A DNA stretch of 64,000 nt. Origin: Altererythrobacter sp. XM-24bin4. GTDB taxonomy: Bacteria > Pseudomonadota > Alphaproteobacteria > Sphingomonadales > Sphingomonadaceae. A program made the translations under genes and the position numbers. Where the stretch lies: positions 1-64,000 of the forward strand of contig QCWG01000002.1 of NCBI GenBank assembly GCA_003149575.1, given 5' to 3'. How positions within the stretch are numbered: the first letter of the stretch is position 1; every line of letters starts with the position of its first letter. Positions 25,901 to 40,900 of the stretch are shown in pieces. The notes beneath the pieces are model-generated. The model made no database searches, was not told where the DNA came from, and saw only the letters and a list, made by a program, of their open reading frames with translations.

Positions 25901-28900
25901 AGATGCCATTCTACACCTTCGACGAGGTGTTGGGGACCTTTGAGCATGGCGGCCAGACCTACAGCTGGGGCGTGCGTGCAGGCGCCGGGTGGTCTGATAT
26001 GTCACTTCTCGATGTCGTCAACATTGACTCGCTTCTGCAAGGTGAGATTAGCCCGGTTGCACCAAGTTTCGAGGCGGAGATTTTCTTCGATGATGTCATC
26101 ATTGATGATCTTCAAATTCTGCCGCCCGAACTGTTGATCAAGACCCCACCAATTCTGATCACGTTGTTCGGCAGACCGGTCAAGTTGAGCTATGGCGACG
26201 AAATTCGCATCGAAACTCCCCAGTCGCTCCAGCGCTATGTTGACCCCGAGCTCAACCCCCTTGAGGTCAGCCTGCCACAGCTAGACATGGATGCACTATT
26301 CGCGCGGCCCGGCGTAACTGACCGCCCGGCCGAATACTGGGACAACGCGCTAGAAATTGACCTACGCAACCCACAGTTGCCTTATATCGAGGAGTTCCTT
26401 TCGGCTGGCACCGTTTCTTTGGGCGGGCAGGAATGGGACATCGGTCTCGATGTTGGGATTGGCTGGCAGGAGCAGACGCTTCTCGGCATGCTGTTTTCTG
26501 AGGCGCCTGACTTCGATTTCTCGACCAACAAGACCGGTATTGATCTTCAGGTTCCCGGTTTCGACTTGGGCGGCGTAGCATTGGCCGGCCCGAGTCTTTC
26601 GCTGGATTTCGTGCTTCCCGATCCCGAGTTGCCCTTCTATAGCTTCGACGACGTTATAGCAGAGGTGGAGATTCCGGAAAGCGGAGGGGCTACGGTGGGC
26701 ATCGGCATGCGCGCCGAACTGGGCTGGGAAGACTCTACCCTGCTCGACATGGTCGATATCGAAGCCTGGGCGGAGGGCACGTTTGACCCGGCGCTGCCAT
26801 CGTTCGATTACGGCTTCTACCTTGAATATGATGATGGCGCGGGCAACCTTGCCGGCACATTGCCTGATGTCATCGAGGTAGTGCTTCCCAAGGCCAAGGC
26901 TACACTCCTAGGTCGGACCGTGGTGTTCGAATTTGGCACCGACCCAGTAATGATTTCTCTTTCAGATGCTCTGGGCAGCGACATGGGCGGCATCCTTGAT
27001 AGTACGCTTGATCCGCTCACCATCACCGCGCCCAATCTCGACCTTGACAGCTTGTTTGACGGTACGGTCGACGATTATGAACTAACAGGCGACGAGCTCT
27101 ATATTGACGTGACCGATTTCGGGTCGGTCGAAGAGGCCTTCTTTGATCTTATCAAGATCGTTCCGGGCAATCTCGGCTTTGCCGACAGTCCGCTGATCGC
27201 GACATTAGAGACGCTGGGCGCGGGCTTCATGCCCTTCTTGCTGAGCGAGTTCACCCTTGCTGATCTACTGCCCCAAGACGTGTATGACCGACTTTCGTTG
27301 TTCGTTGACGAAGGCTCTGAACGGGTCCTATTCGAATTGTCGAGTGAGGTTTACGACATTCCCGGAGTCGGACTTCTAGTCAACAATCCTGAGTTGCCGT
27401 CGGTATCGGCCGAGTTATCGGCCGGCCAGGTCACCCTTGCTGGGGAGGATTGGGACTTGGGTCTTTCTGCCACGTTCGGTTGGCTCAACAGCCGCATTAT
27501 TGACACATTGACCGGTACCGCCCCCGAAGGCGGCATCACGGCGCTTGAAGACGGTTTTGGTGTTAATATCCAGGCGCCCAGCATTGATCTCCTCGGGCTC
27601 AACTTCCAAGGGCCGGCGCTTGAGCTTGAGCTAAGCTTGCCCGATCCGGCGCTGCCTTTCTTCGATTACGATCAGATTCTTTATGAGACCGAGATACTGG
27701 GTTCCGGTGGAGCTTCCGTGGGCGTAGGTGCCCGAGCCACTGTGGGCTGGGAAGATACTACGTTGCTTGATCTGGTCGATCTTCAGGCACTACTAAACGG
27801 TGAGTTCATTCCGGAACTCCCGCAATTTGATGTTGGGCTCTACCTCGAATATACCGACGCCGAGGGCAATGTGGCGCCGTCGCTGCCGCCGGAGATAGAG
27901 CTTTTCTTGCCCCAGGCTAAGCTGACTTTGCTGGGCAAGACTGTGCTGCTGGGCTTCGGTAGTGACCCACTTACGGTCAGGACAAGCACGCTGGGTGGCG
28001 ATGTCGTGGCAGGGTTGATAGATGAAGACCTATCCCCGCTCCAACTGACCATGCCTACGCTCGACCTCGACGCGCTGATCACGCCAGGTGTTGATTTAGG
28101 GCGTTTGCTCAATCCTAACGACGACACGCTCTTTTATTTCGCTGACAGCAGCGAGCTAGTGGTCGATGTCACCGACCCGGCATCGCTCGAGGCAGCGCTG
28201 CTTGATCTGATTCAGATCTTGCCGTCGCAATTTTCAGTGGTCGACCCAAGTTTTGCTGGGGTGCTGATCGGCTATGATGTCGATGCCACGGTGCCTGTTG
28301 TCGAACTGTCCGAAACGCTTCAAAGTCAGGGGTTGCTTGATTTTAATTTGTCGAGCTTCAACCTTTCCGACATTCTGAGCGACAGCGCATTTGCACTTAT
28401 TTCGCCTTTCATTGATCCTAGTGCCGAGACCGTCACGCTTGATCTGCCGAAGCTCAATTTCGGTAATATTGGCGCGCCTGTTCCGGCGGTAGATGTTTTC
28501 CTCGACCTTCTCAAATTCATTCCCACGGAGTTGCAACTGTTCGACCCGGCGCTCTCGGGCCAAGTCACATTCGACCTGTCTCAAGTTTCTTCAATTGGCG
28601 GGCTGGCGTCGGCGCTGGGACTGCCGGCGAGCTATGACGAAACCATCTCCTATGACTTGCCTGTCGCTTCGTTGATCGAGAACCTCGCCTCCTCTGCGGG
28701 CTTCGAGTATCTTACGAATGGCGAAACTGACGAGGGCGAGCGATATATCTCCTTCAACATTCTCGATCTCCTTCCTGAGAACGTGTCGGAGATTTTGGCC
28801 GTCTTCGTCGATCTCGAAGATCCCACAGTTGCCGAGATCCGCCTGCCGGATTATGATTTTGGTCAACTCGACATCAACAAGCTGGTAGGCGCCACTGGCA

Positions 28901-31900
28901 CTGCCTCGGCCGATACCTCTACAGGCGAACCGACCTCGAGCGAAACGACGCCCAGCGATACTGTTCCGACCGAACCCACGCCGCTGGATGCGGCAGACAC
29001 CTGGGCCGACCTTGCAATGGTCTCGACCGTACGGTCCGCTGTTGATGAAATACAGACTATCCAGTTTGACACCGCGAACCACAGCTACACTCCGAGCTCT
29101 GATGGTGTTGTGGAGCTTCCCGCCGTTTCCTTTGGGATCGGCGATATTGAGACACCGCCAGTGGAGGTGCTTGATATCGGTGTTGGGCAGAATGCTCGGC
29201 AAACGCTGACTATCCTGCCAAGCTATGATCTCGTGGGCGCTGCGACGCCGGCCTCGCGCTATGAGCTGAACCTTTCGCACGTGGCACCGCTTACGGGCAC
29301 GCAGTATTTTGAGTTCTACTTTGAGAATGACCCAGAGACGGTGTCATCAAAGGCGCGCTTCACAGGCACGCAGGTCGCCCGGCAGCCGGGTACCGTGGTC
29401 AAAGCGCTGGCCAGCCTGCTGGATATACCGGGACAGGAGCAGCTTGTCAGACGCGGCACCTATGAGCTTGGCGGGATAACTGCGAAATATTCTAAGACGT
29501 CGCCGGCGAATAATCAAAGCGTCAGTATCCAGTTTTCTGATACGCTCTACGATCAAATTAAGGATCTGGGCGCGCTTATGGTGCGTCCGCTCAACCCCGA
29601 CGCAGGGCTGGTCACCGCGATTGATCCGCTCAATGCCGATATTTCTGCACCGGTTGCAGCAACCTACACGGTTGAGCTTGGCGGGCTTCAGGCTAAAGTG
29701 GATTTCATTGCGCCCGCAACTAGAGATGTGGTTGATATTGTGGCCGCGACCGAGGCAAACCGCGTCAGCCTTCAAGTCGCGCTTGAAAGCCTTATCGGAG
29801 AGGGTAACGTCACCGTTCAGGCGGCTTCAGAAAGTGGCAGCCTCTGGGTATATCAGATTGCTTTCGAGGGAGATCTCGCCGAACGCGCAGTCCCCTTAGT
29901 TTCGGTTTTTGAAACCGGCTCCTCCGAAGGCGTTTTGTTGATCAACACCCGCAGTGAGCTTGAAGGTGTAGCACCAGCCACCTCACAAGATCAGGCGTCC
30001 CTGATTGAGACGGCCTTTAATAAAGTCCTTGGTGAGGGCAGCGTTAAGGTGACGGTGCAAGCCGACGCTAACGACGAGCCGGTCTATGAACTGCGATTTG
30101 GCGGTGCCGTGGCAGCGGGTGATCTGCCGCAACTACGTGCACTAAACCGTCCTGATACAGTTCTTGTTCTGGCCGATACCGCTCTCGAGGGACGCAGCGC
30201 CCGTGCTCCGAGTTTTGTGCTTGACACCGATACTCTGGCGAACGTCGGTAGCTTCGACCTTCAGGTCGAAATCAATGGCGCGTTTTACATGGCCACCGCT
30301 ATTGCACCCGATGTAACCGCCGAGGGGCTGGCTGCGGCTATAGACGCTGCCGAGTTCATTGTATTCGATACCGACGAGGACGGCGAAGAGGCTCAGACGC
30401 TTTACCAACTGGCTGATCTCGGGCTTGCCGCAAATGTGCGCGCAGCGAGTGGGGTCGAGGGCGGCGCGGGCTGGGTGATCAGCTTTGATGGCGATGTCGC
30501 CGACAACGACATCGTCACAATCGGCTATCGACTTGGTGAGGCCGTGGCCGATGAGCCAGCCCCCGAAGAGCCTGCTGCACCTGGCGGTGCCATGGCGCTA
30601 GGTGGGGTGGTCGCGCGCAACGATGTCCGCGGCTCCGCCGTTGCGCAGATCGTGCGCACCCAAGTCACTGCTGAGAATGTCCGCGTGGCGGTGTCCAATG
30701 ACGCGCTGATCACCGCCACTATCGACGCCACAGCCACCGCCTCGGGCGCCGAGGGAGATGGGCTCGCCGTGGGTGGCGTGATTGCCACCAATATGATTCT
30801 CGGCGGCGCCGACGCTCTGATCGAAGGCAGCGTGATTAACGCCACTGGCGACGTGGCCATCACAGGACTCAACAGCTCCCATATCAACGCTCGCAACACC
30901 AGCGCTGTCAGCGCCGGCGACACCGCCGTGGGAGCGACACTGGCCTTCAACACCATCGGTTACGAGGCAAGCAACGTTCTGGCCTCGTCCATCGATGCCT
31001 TGATCGGCACTAATATCGGCGCGAAAATGCCTAGCAACACCACTGCGCGGGTGGTTGCCTCAGACATTACCGCGGGACTTGGGTTGAATGTCACCGCGAC
31101 CTCAGAGGCTTTCATTTACGCCAGTATTGATAATACCACCTCGTCGGCCGCTGAAGCTGCCGCGCAAAGCGCCGGGTCTGGTCTTGCCGCGGGCTTCGTG
31201 CTTTCGAGCAACATGTTGGCGGGCGACACGCGTGCCTATGCTAGCGGTACTGACAACACCCTTTCGGTGGCGGACGAGTTGGCTGTTATCGCGGCGGATG
31301 ATGCCAACATCCATTCGCAGATCGATCTCGTGTCGTCGGCGCAGGGGGATGGCTCGGAACTGGGCATGGCGATGCGTGCCCTTCTTGATTTTGTCGGAAT
31401 AACCTACACCGATGAGTCAAGCACACAGGACCTTAAGATCGGTGATCGGGTGCGCCTTGCCTCGGCCGAGTATGGCGAGCTTGACCGCCCCTCTGAAATG
31501 TTCACTGGCGAGCGAGTGGCGCTACAAACCAGCATCGGTGGTGCCGCCGCGGGGCATACCTATGAGTATGTTGGAGCCACTCCGCTGAGCGACGTGCGCT
31601 TCGAAGAGCAGGATTTTACCGACAGCACTAGCTGGAAGCGTGTTCTCGGCACGCCTGGCGGGCTTTACGTCTATACCGGCCCGGGCGAGGAACTTGACCT
31701 TGCCAATGCCGATTACACCGATCGCACTCGCTGGCTCGCACTTGATATTGACGGAGTGGTTTCATTGGGTCTCGATATTGCCGATGCAATCGGCAACGAT
31801 GGCGGCGCTTCGGCAATCGGCGGGCTTGTCACTCGAAACGACGTGCAGGGAGAAACTCAAGCTTTCATCGAGGACATGGTTGTTGATGCCGCTGGTTCGC

Positions 31901-34900
31901 TGGTCGTCGATGCCCGTAAGACCGGTCGTGTGGTGGCCTCCGACAACAGTGATGTTGCTGCCGATGGAACCGGCGCTGGGGTGGTGATTGCCACCAACAC
32001 ACTGATCGGCTCGACAGAAACTTGGGTGAAAGATAGCTCGATTGCTACGCAGGCCGGCGAAGAGCTTGCCGGTGACATGCAGGTCGCTGCGACCAACTCG
32101 GCCGTGATATCGGCTTATCTGGCTAGCAAGGTTCAAGCCAAGAAGTCGGTCGGGGTGACGCTAGCATTCAATACCATAGGTTACGCACCGCAAGACCTTC
32201 TGGGCAATATTGGAGACACGCTTTCGGGGTTGATGTCGGGAGAGTCGAGCGCAAACCCCACCCCGGGGCGCACAGCCGCCTGGGTTGAGGAGACTGCGTT
32301 GGACATCGCTGGAGCGCTTGATGTGCGCGCCGACTGGACAGGCAGCATCGACGCGGTGATTGCGTCGTCGGCGTTAGCGGTCGATGCCAGCACCGAAGCC
32401 GCACCAAAGGGCCAGTCGGCATCGGCGATTTCTGTCGCGCCAGTGATGTCCATGAATAAGATCGCGGCCGAAACTGTGGCGCGTCTGAGCGGCAGTCGGG
32501 ATGTACTTGCCGGCGGTAATATCAGCGTTGCCGGAACCGATGCTTCGCGCATCAATGCTGAGGTGTCGGCCTCGTCGATGGCCATTTCAGGCGGCACAAG
32601 CGGCGGCAGCCGCGCGGTTTCGATCGGGCTTAGTATGACACGCAACGAGATCGATGCGCTGCTCGATGCGGGGATTGTCGGCACCGGCGCCACCAAGGTG
32701 CAGTCACAGGATGGTACGGTCAAGGTCACAGCCGATCGCAGCGCGGCGATCCTGGCCAATGGCAGCGCCACGGCTATTGGCGTAGCGGCCAGCCCAAAAG
32801 GTGGGCCAGCTGTAAGTGGAGGCGGCACGCTTGCGCTCAACCGTATTTCCGGAGCGGCTGATGCCGGCATCGCCGGTGTCGACCTCAGAACAGCCGCGGC
32901 CTTGGCCGCTGGCCACGTCTTTGTAACAGCGACTGACAATTCGCGCATTGATGCCCGGCTGCGCGCCATCGCGGCTTCGGTATCGGTGGGCGGGTCGTCG
33001 GCCAAGGCGGCGGCACTGGGCTTTTCAGCGGCGCGCAACATCATCGGAGCAACGCCACGTCTGGAAGCCGACTTTGACCTGCTGGCCAGCGATCACGGAG
33101 CCGACAGCCCGCTCGCTATCCTCACCACCGGCACACGGGTACTTAACGATACAGGGCTGGTTTCCGGTGTCGTGTACGAATATCTAGGGCCTGATCTGAT
33201 TGCTAAAGACGGGTTAGACCTGACCACCGCCAATTTCCATGATACCGACACTTGGCGCGAGCTCGCCTTCGAAGAGATCAATTCGAGTGCTCGGGCGGTG
33301 ATTGACAGCAGCAACTTGGCGGCCTCCGGTTCGCTTGTTGTAGAGGCCGAAACAACGGCGCAAATTGATGCGCGTGTTCTTGCTGGAGCCGCGGCGATTG
33401 GTGCCGGGGGCACCGGTGGCATGGCTGGTAGCGCAGCGGGTGTTTATGCCAACAACCTCGTGTTAGCCGGTGCGGAGGCCTTGGTTGCGGGCAGCTCGGC
33501 CGCCGATCACGTGGTGTCGGCTGCTGATCTCACCGTGCGTGCTAGCAGTTTTGCTACCATTGATGCAGTGGCGGGAGCGGCCTCGCTTGCCGCCTCGCTT
33601 GCTGGTGGTGGATCTTCGGGATCTGTCGCGATCGGGCTGTCGATTGCCTTCAATGAGATTGGGTCAGATGCCACCGCGCGTGTCGATGGAGTGTCGCTGG
33701 TGGCAGATACTGGAAAGGTCACCGTAGAAGGGCTGTCCTCGGGAGTGCCCGTTGCACCCAGGCTGACATGGGCCGACATGCAGCAAAAGGGGTTGACGGC
33801 TGATGCACTCGACTCCCTTTCGAAACCTGCCGATACAGCGGCTTTCCGCAGCGATGAGGGTCGCAGGTGGGATTTTATCGATAGCGACGGCGTCGTCAAG
33901 CTTGCCGGCGGCATGGCCGTTTTGCGAGGCAATGGCGACATCTATTCCTACGAGGGCGATAAGGCCACAGTTGATCTGGGTACTACTGATTACGGCGATG
34001 GCGACTTGTGGAGCCTCGTTGACCGGCCCGAATTTGATTTCAAGGCAGGTTACACGGTGGTTGTAGACGAGTTCCACTCAGGGGGCGGCGTCGCGGGACG
34101 CGTGTATCGCTTCCTGCTCGAGCAGGAAGACGATCTCGTTCTTTCGGCCGAAAATTTCAGCGACTCCGAACGTTGGGAACTGGCGAAAGAGTTTGCCGAC
34201 CCGGCGAAAGCCGCATCGCTTGTGTCTGCGCTTGAAGAGGCGGGCCTGAACCTGCCTCAAGTTGACGAACTGCGTCCGACGGCGACTTACGACAGCGCCT
34301 ATGAGATTTATTGGGATTATTCCTCAAGCGAGGGTACGCGCAGCCTAGACACTGGTAACTTGGTAGGCGATACAGCAAGCGGAAATGTGTATCGCTTCCT
34401 CGGTGATGACGAGACCGAAGTTGATCTGGGCGCGGCTGATTTCAGCGATGGTTATACCTGGGAGCGGGTGATCACCGGGGCTGATCATCAGCTCGATGAC
34501 CCCTTCATGACGTTGACCGCCGGGCAACTGGTTATTTCCTCGCCAGCGGGCTACCCGGCCTTGTACGAATACCTCGGTGACGAGCGCAGTCGCAACCTTG
34601 CCACTCTTGACCTTGACGATGACACGACATGGTCGGCAGTCACCTTTCACAGTGGTTTGGGCACCGAACCCGCCACGTTAGCCACTGGTGATATCATACT
34701 GGTGCATGGGGAAAATAGCACTGTCCAGGCGTTCGAATATCTTGGCGACAAGGCTGAGCTGAGTTTCCAGAGCATCGACTTTAGCGTTGATGAGATCTGG
34801 CTCGAACGGGATGTCGCGCTTGCGCGTAATGATGCGCCGGTCACGCTTGCTGCCGGCGACATCGTCGATGTTACCCTGAACGGGGCCAAGAGCATGCGTG

Positions 34901-37900
34901 TCTGGGGCGGCGCGGAAAGTACGGTTGTTCTGGCAGAGATCGATTTTAATGCCGCTGGCTGGGCCGAAATCGAGGCTGGAACGCGTATGATCAAAGGCGA
35001 TACCGTGCGCCTCTCCGACACCCATGTCGGCGGCGGGCTCGCGGGCGCCACCTACGAATATGTCGGGCGTAACTACGATCGCTACGACCTTGACGGCACC
35101 GACTACACTGATGCAGATGTCTGGCGCCTGGTCGAACCCGAGCTGACAGTTGCCACGATTGAGCCCGGATCTCGCTGGTCGATTACCGACGCTGCCGGCA
35201 CTGGCTACACGTTGTCACTTGAAGGCGACGAGATGCGTATGGTGCGTAACAGCATCAACGCCACCTCAGTCGCGGCATCGGCAGCGATCGGTCTCTCGGT
35301 CGGCGGCAGTGCTTTGGCAATTAGTGGCGCGGGAGCGGTTTCGGTCAACCGCATTTCAGGGGCGACCGATGCGATTATCGCCAACGCCGATGTGCAGGTC
35401 GCGGATGATCTAGACCTTCACGCGGAATCCACACAGGCGATTTTGGCCACGGTCGTTTCGGCATCGGCAGCGCTTGCCGCAGGTTCCGGTAGTGCAGTGG
35501 GAGCCTCAATCGGGGTCTCGATCGCGCGCAACACCATTGGAGCCGAGGGCGTTGAAGACGGTGTGGGCAGCGCAGCGGCGGCGACGATCCGTGCGCTAAT
35601 CCTCGACAGCGACCTCCATGCGGGGGGCGATGTCAGCGTGACTGCAGTATCGCAACAGTCGATCCACGCAAGCCTTGCCTCGGTTTCTGTGGCTCTGGCG
35701 GGCGGCGGCGGGTTCGGCGTTGCTGCCAGCGGCTCAGGGGCGAGCGCGGAAAATGCCATCGGCACGGTGATCGAGGCCGCAATCCAGGGCAAAAGCGTCG
35801 GCACGGGGGCGGCGAATTTGCTGGAGGTAGGCGCGGTCTCTATTCTGGCGTCTGACGAGTCTTCGATCGTTGCTAACGTGACTGCCGCATCGATTGCCGC
35901 TTCGCTGGGCGGCACGGCCGGGGTTTCGGTTTCGGTGGGTATGTCACTGGCGCGAAACCTGATTGCCACGCGTGTAATTGCCGAACTAGCCTGCATCGCA
36001 GGCAACGTTGACGGCATGCTGGATCTGCGCACTCTCTCTGACGCGGCCATCGCGGCGCGCTCTTCTGCAGCGTCGGTGGCGCTGGGCTTTGGTGGCACCG
36101 CAGGTGCAGGCATCAGTGGTGCTGGGGCCAGCGCGCTAAATGTCATTCTGTCACAGACGGCTGCCGAGGTAATCGATACTGATCTTTCTGTTGCGGGTAA
36201 CGTGGCCGTTTTGGCCGATGCGCAGGGCAGTATCGATGCACGGATCCTTTCGGCATCAGTAGGGGCAGGGGCTGGTGGGGTTGCCGGCGTGGGGGCCTCT
36301 GTCGGGGTCTCTATCGCTCGCAACTACCTTGGTTTTACACCTTATGGTGGCAGTGAGGGCGACGCGGCTTATACCTTCGGCAGCGATCGCCCGCGCTACC
36401 TTGATCCCGGCGCGTTGGTCTGGTTCCCACCTAATTCCGGCGCCAATGCCGGCTCCCTGCTGCGCTATATCGGTACCGAGCGTCTTGAGCGCGAAGATGT
36501 CAATGATGACGGGAGGCTCGATGATCTGCTCCCAGCGCAGGACTACGACGATCCTGAGCTTTGGGAACAGGTTGTCACCGCGCAGGACAACTTGGTGCAC
36601 GCCGAGGTTATAGGCAGTAGTATAAACCTTGTGCCGGGCGCTGTTGGCACCGGTTCGGTGATGGTTGCGGCGACCAATACGCAGCTCATTGCATCAGAAA
36701 TATCTGCAGGTTCGGCGGCGGCTTCAGTTGGTGGCCTAGCGGCGCTCGCGTTAAGCGGCGCCGGCGGTTCGGCGAAAAACCTGATTGGTACGCAGACATT
36801 GGCGCGAATTGCCGGGAGTCCTGATGACATCATCGATGCCATCGGCGATATCTCTATCACTGCCGACGACCTGTCGCAGATCGTTACCCGGGTTTCAGCT
36901 TTGTCTGTTGCCGCGGCGTTCGGGCCCGTGGGCGGGGCACTGTCGATCGGCGTTGCCCGGGCCGAGAACGTGATTACCTCACGCGTAGCCGCGCTGATCC
37001 AAAGCACCTCGGTTTTGGCTGAGGGTAAAGTCAGCGTTCTGGCGAGCGATACCTCGTCGATCCAGACCGAGGCCACGGCAACCGCAGTGGCGATCGCGGG
37101 CGGCGTCGGCTTTTCCTTCGCCGGTGGTGGGGCGGGTTCGAACGCGCTGATCGCCGCGGACGTGGCCGCGCGCATCAGCGGTAGCGAAGGGCTCCAGGCC
37201 TGGGTGGTCGGGCTTGAAGGTGTTGACGTGGCTGCCTTTGGCGCCAGCAGCGTAGATAACACCGCTGGCGCTGCTGCCGCCAGCTTTGGCCTGATCGCTG
37301 CGGCTGCAGCAGGGACGAAGGCTCAAACTGTTTTTGATGCGTCGATTCTGGCAGATACCGCCGACGCGCGCGTACGCAGCGGCGAGGATGCTGCGGTGCA
37401 AATCGTCGCGGAAGGCAGCCAAACTGGGCATTCCAACGTGTCGAGCTTCTCTATTTCGTCTGGTGGCGCGATGGGCACCTCGTCGGTTGTGACGACCGAC
37501 CGCTCCGATATTATGGCTTATGCTGGAGACAGTTCGGAACTGCGCGGCGGGGCATTAATCATCTCAGCCTCCGGGATGGATAGGCTGTTCCAGAAGGCAT
37601 CGGCAGCAAGTGGTGGGTTGTTCACGGGCATGGCCGGTGGCTTTGCCGACATGCGCATTTTGGCCAATACGCGTGCGGGTCTTGGCCGCGAGGCCGATGT
37701 CGATGTGGCGCGACTTGAGATTGTGTCCAGCAAGGTGCAGGATTTTGATGCTGCCGCACACAACTTGGCGGTGGGCGCTTTGGCGGGTAGCGGTGCGAGG
37801 GTTCTGACCACGCTAGCCGGTGTCGCTGACGTGGTGTTCGATGCAGGTGCACATGTTCGCGCGGATGACGTTTTCGTTCGTGCTGAGAATATTGCAGTAA

Positions 37901-40900
37901 AATCCTACTATGGTCGGTTCGGTGAAACCTTGAAGTCCGGCAGCGCGGGCCTCGGTGCGATTAGCGATTTGCGATCGCAAACGGTTGTTGGCAACGATGC
38001 GCTGGCGTTTGGTTCGAACGTGACGCTAGGTGAAGGCGTGGTGATCGAAGGGGGCGATGGAATCGGCGCCGAAAACGCGGGCGTGCGGCTTGAAACCGAA
38101 ACCCTTTCAAACCTCTATGACACAACTTTCGTCAAAGGCTATGGCGGCGCCACGGTTTCAAAGGCCGTGGTCAGCCAGACTGGTTCTTTTATTTCGACCA
38201 TTGATCTTGGCGTTGGTAGCCAAATATCAAACCTTTCCGGTGATGTAGTACTGTCAACGCGCAGTGATATGATCAACGAAGCCAGCGCCACAGTTTCCAC
38301 GGCGGCAGTGGCAGCCGGGGCTACCTCAGAGGCGATCGTAGATTTCGTTTCGGATAACGATATCACGCTTAATAGCGCCGAGATCATGGGGCGCGACATA
38401 ATCATTATGGCCGGGCAGGGCATGTCGAACGGGTTTGACATGGTGCCCAATATCATGCGCACCAATGCTGTAGCGAACATGACCGTTGTCGCGCTTGGAG
38501 GGATAACCTTTCCACTAGAGGAAGTCAGCCTGGTTGAAAATAACAATATTTTTGTTAATGGTGATAGCCGTGTCCGCGCCATTGGCAGCATAGACCTTCT
38601 GGCCGATGAGGGGCTGACGAGTGTCATTCGCGACGGCACGGTTACAAGGATTGCATTCCCTGTGCCCGAAGTTGGGGGCAAGCCTACGGGCTTTGCCAAC
38701 GTTATTAATAATCATGACGTGGTGATCGGTGAGAGCGCGCTGGTTGAGGCCGGCATAAACTATCAAACTGCGCTCATCATAGAGCCCTACATGCTTAGCG
38801 GTGTTGCCAACCTGCCGGGTGATGGCGAAGCGACGGCCAAGGACGCGCGCATCACCGAGATCAAGGCCACCCCCAACGGTGTGGAACTGACCGAGGAAGA
38901 AAAGATCGCGCGTGGCCTCGGTGTTGATCAGAGCTATCAGTTCTCGGCGCTGACGCTGGACACAATCGCGATGGGTGTGAGCGCAGGCACGATCATCGAA
39001 CTGGTGGGTAATGATTTTGGTCGCGGTGTTTCGGGCAACTTCTATCGCTTCATTGGCTCGGACGACAGTGTCGAGACGATCACGCTTGAGAGCGAAGACT
39101 ATACCGATACCACCCGTTGGGCTGTAATTACCCCCGAGGTCGACCTAGCTACCTTCGAAGGTCTCAGCTTTGTGGCCGACCGTGGCGCCATGGTGCGGCT
39201 TGAAGATGGTACCTGGTTCGAACGTGTCGGTGAGGAAACCACAGTTGACTTGAGCGCGGCCGAGTTCTCGATCGCAACGGGCTGGGCGATCGTCGATGCC
39301 CGCGCTTCTGATGCTGGCAAGGCCATGGCCCGCGATATTTCCGATGATTTCTACGTCATTAAACCTCGAGACATTGCCCAGCCCTCGCTAGTTTACGAAG
39401 ATCTGACGTCTTCGCTTCTGGCCGACCGGACCAAGGTTCAGGGCTGGATTGACAGCCATCAGGGCAATGCCGAACTGATTGCGCGCTATACCGCGCTGCT
39501 TGAGCAGATCGAAAGCCAGCTTGAAAATCTCGGTCTCGCCGAGCGTCGGATCGATGATGATGGCAACGAGGTGATGGTCTACACAACCCGGTCGGAACGC
39601 TTCCTTCTCGACATGCCTACCATTGAGGCCTCGGCGGGGCTCGTCGTCATTTCGTCAGATGAAGGCGCTGAGGCAGGAATTGTGGCGGCGCAGGCTGAAG
39701 GTCGGTTGATCGCGCATGGCGACCCCTCGATCGAGATAGGCAACGCAACGCCGCTGGGCATGGTAATCAACGATGTTGGCATCACCAAGTCTGACCGCCT
39801 GATCACAGTGGATGGGCAACTGGTTTCGCTTCAGGCGGGAGCTTCCTATTTTAACGGTACAGCGCTTTCCGTCCCCAAGGCCGCCGGTGAAAGCCGCATC
39901 GATATCAGCCAGAACGCCTATGCTACAGCGGCCTATGGTGCCAATGGGGATCTTGGTGCGCTGATCGGCGTGCTTGATGGCCCGACGGATATCAACGTGC
40001 GGGGGCGTCTTTTCAACGAAGCAGGGGTGATCGCGATCGATAACCTTGACGGCAGCATCAACGTGACGGGTGAACTGCGCGCCGGTCAGCTCGATCTTTC
40101 GGCAACGGGTGATTTCAATCTGCAATCGCAGGATTGGTTCCATGCCGGTGGCGATCCGCGGCAGATGCTGGGCGATGCGCTGATTAACGACCTCCGCGCT
40201 GATGTCTACAATTCTGACGGGCGGCCTGCGTCAAAGACGATTGTTTCCAGTTCGACCCTCGCCACCCAGCTTGCTGCGGCAACTGGGGCTAATACACTAG
40301 GCGCCAGCCCGGTCAATGGTGAGATTTTCGTTCTGGGCCAAGTCAATATCAACGCCCGGTTCCTTAACCTCAACGGACTTATCCAGTCGGGGGTTGACAG
40401 CTACGATCTCAACATTTCTTCGGAATTCGCACCAACTGTTTCGGGCAATCTGAATGATTTTGTTAAGGAAACCGTGGCGGTCATCGAATACATGGCCAGT
40501 TCTAGCCAATCGCCCTCGAATGAAACCGTCGAAAACCTTTTCGACGGCGATACTGACACCAAGTATCTCAATTTTGACGGCGCGGGCAGCGGCCTGGCAG
40601 TGGGCTTCGAGACGGCAATCGCGCTGAATGGCTTCGAACTAGCCAGCCGAACCAATGATGACAACTGGGGCTGGGATCCAGCCAGTTACGTCATCTACGG
40701 TTCGAATGATGCGCTCGCGTTTGCGGATGAGGGCTGGGCTGAAGTTGCCAGCGGCGCGATCACCCTGGCCAATGCTCGTGGCTCGCGCGCCGAGGTCAGC
40801 TTTGATAACGAAACTGCATATCGCTATTACAAATTGGTATTTGACACCAACAAGCAGGAAACGGGCGGCTATCTCCACCTTTCGGAACTGTCATTCTTCC

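Larger units (their letters stand above)
25501..39303 (+). repeat. Dispersed Y-x-Y/F-x-G ... W modules (about 14 copies)
   Basis: A module of about 30-35 residues has the form Y-x-[YF]-x-G, a short turn, L-x-x-x-[DN]-[YF]-x-D-x-x-x-W. Clear copies begin near 25510, 31560, 31669, 33174, 33945, 34099, 34387, 34561, 34732, 35050, 36460 and 39040, with weaker ones near 34891 and 39210. Six to seven stand in tandem between 33.9 and 35.1 kb. The motif is not one I can name. Confidence 0.7.
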
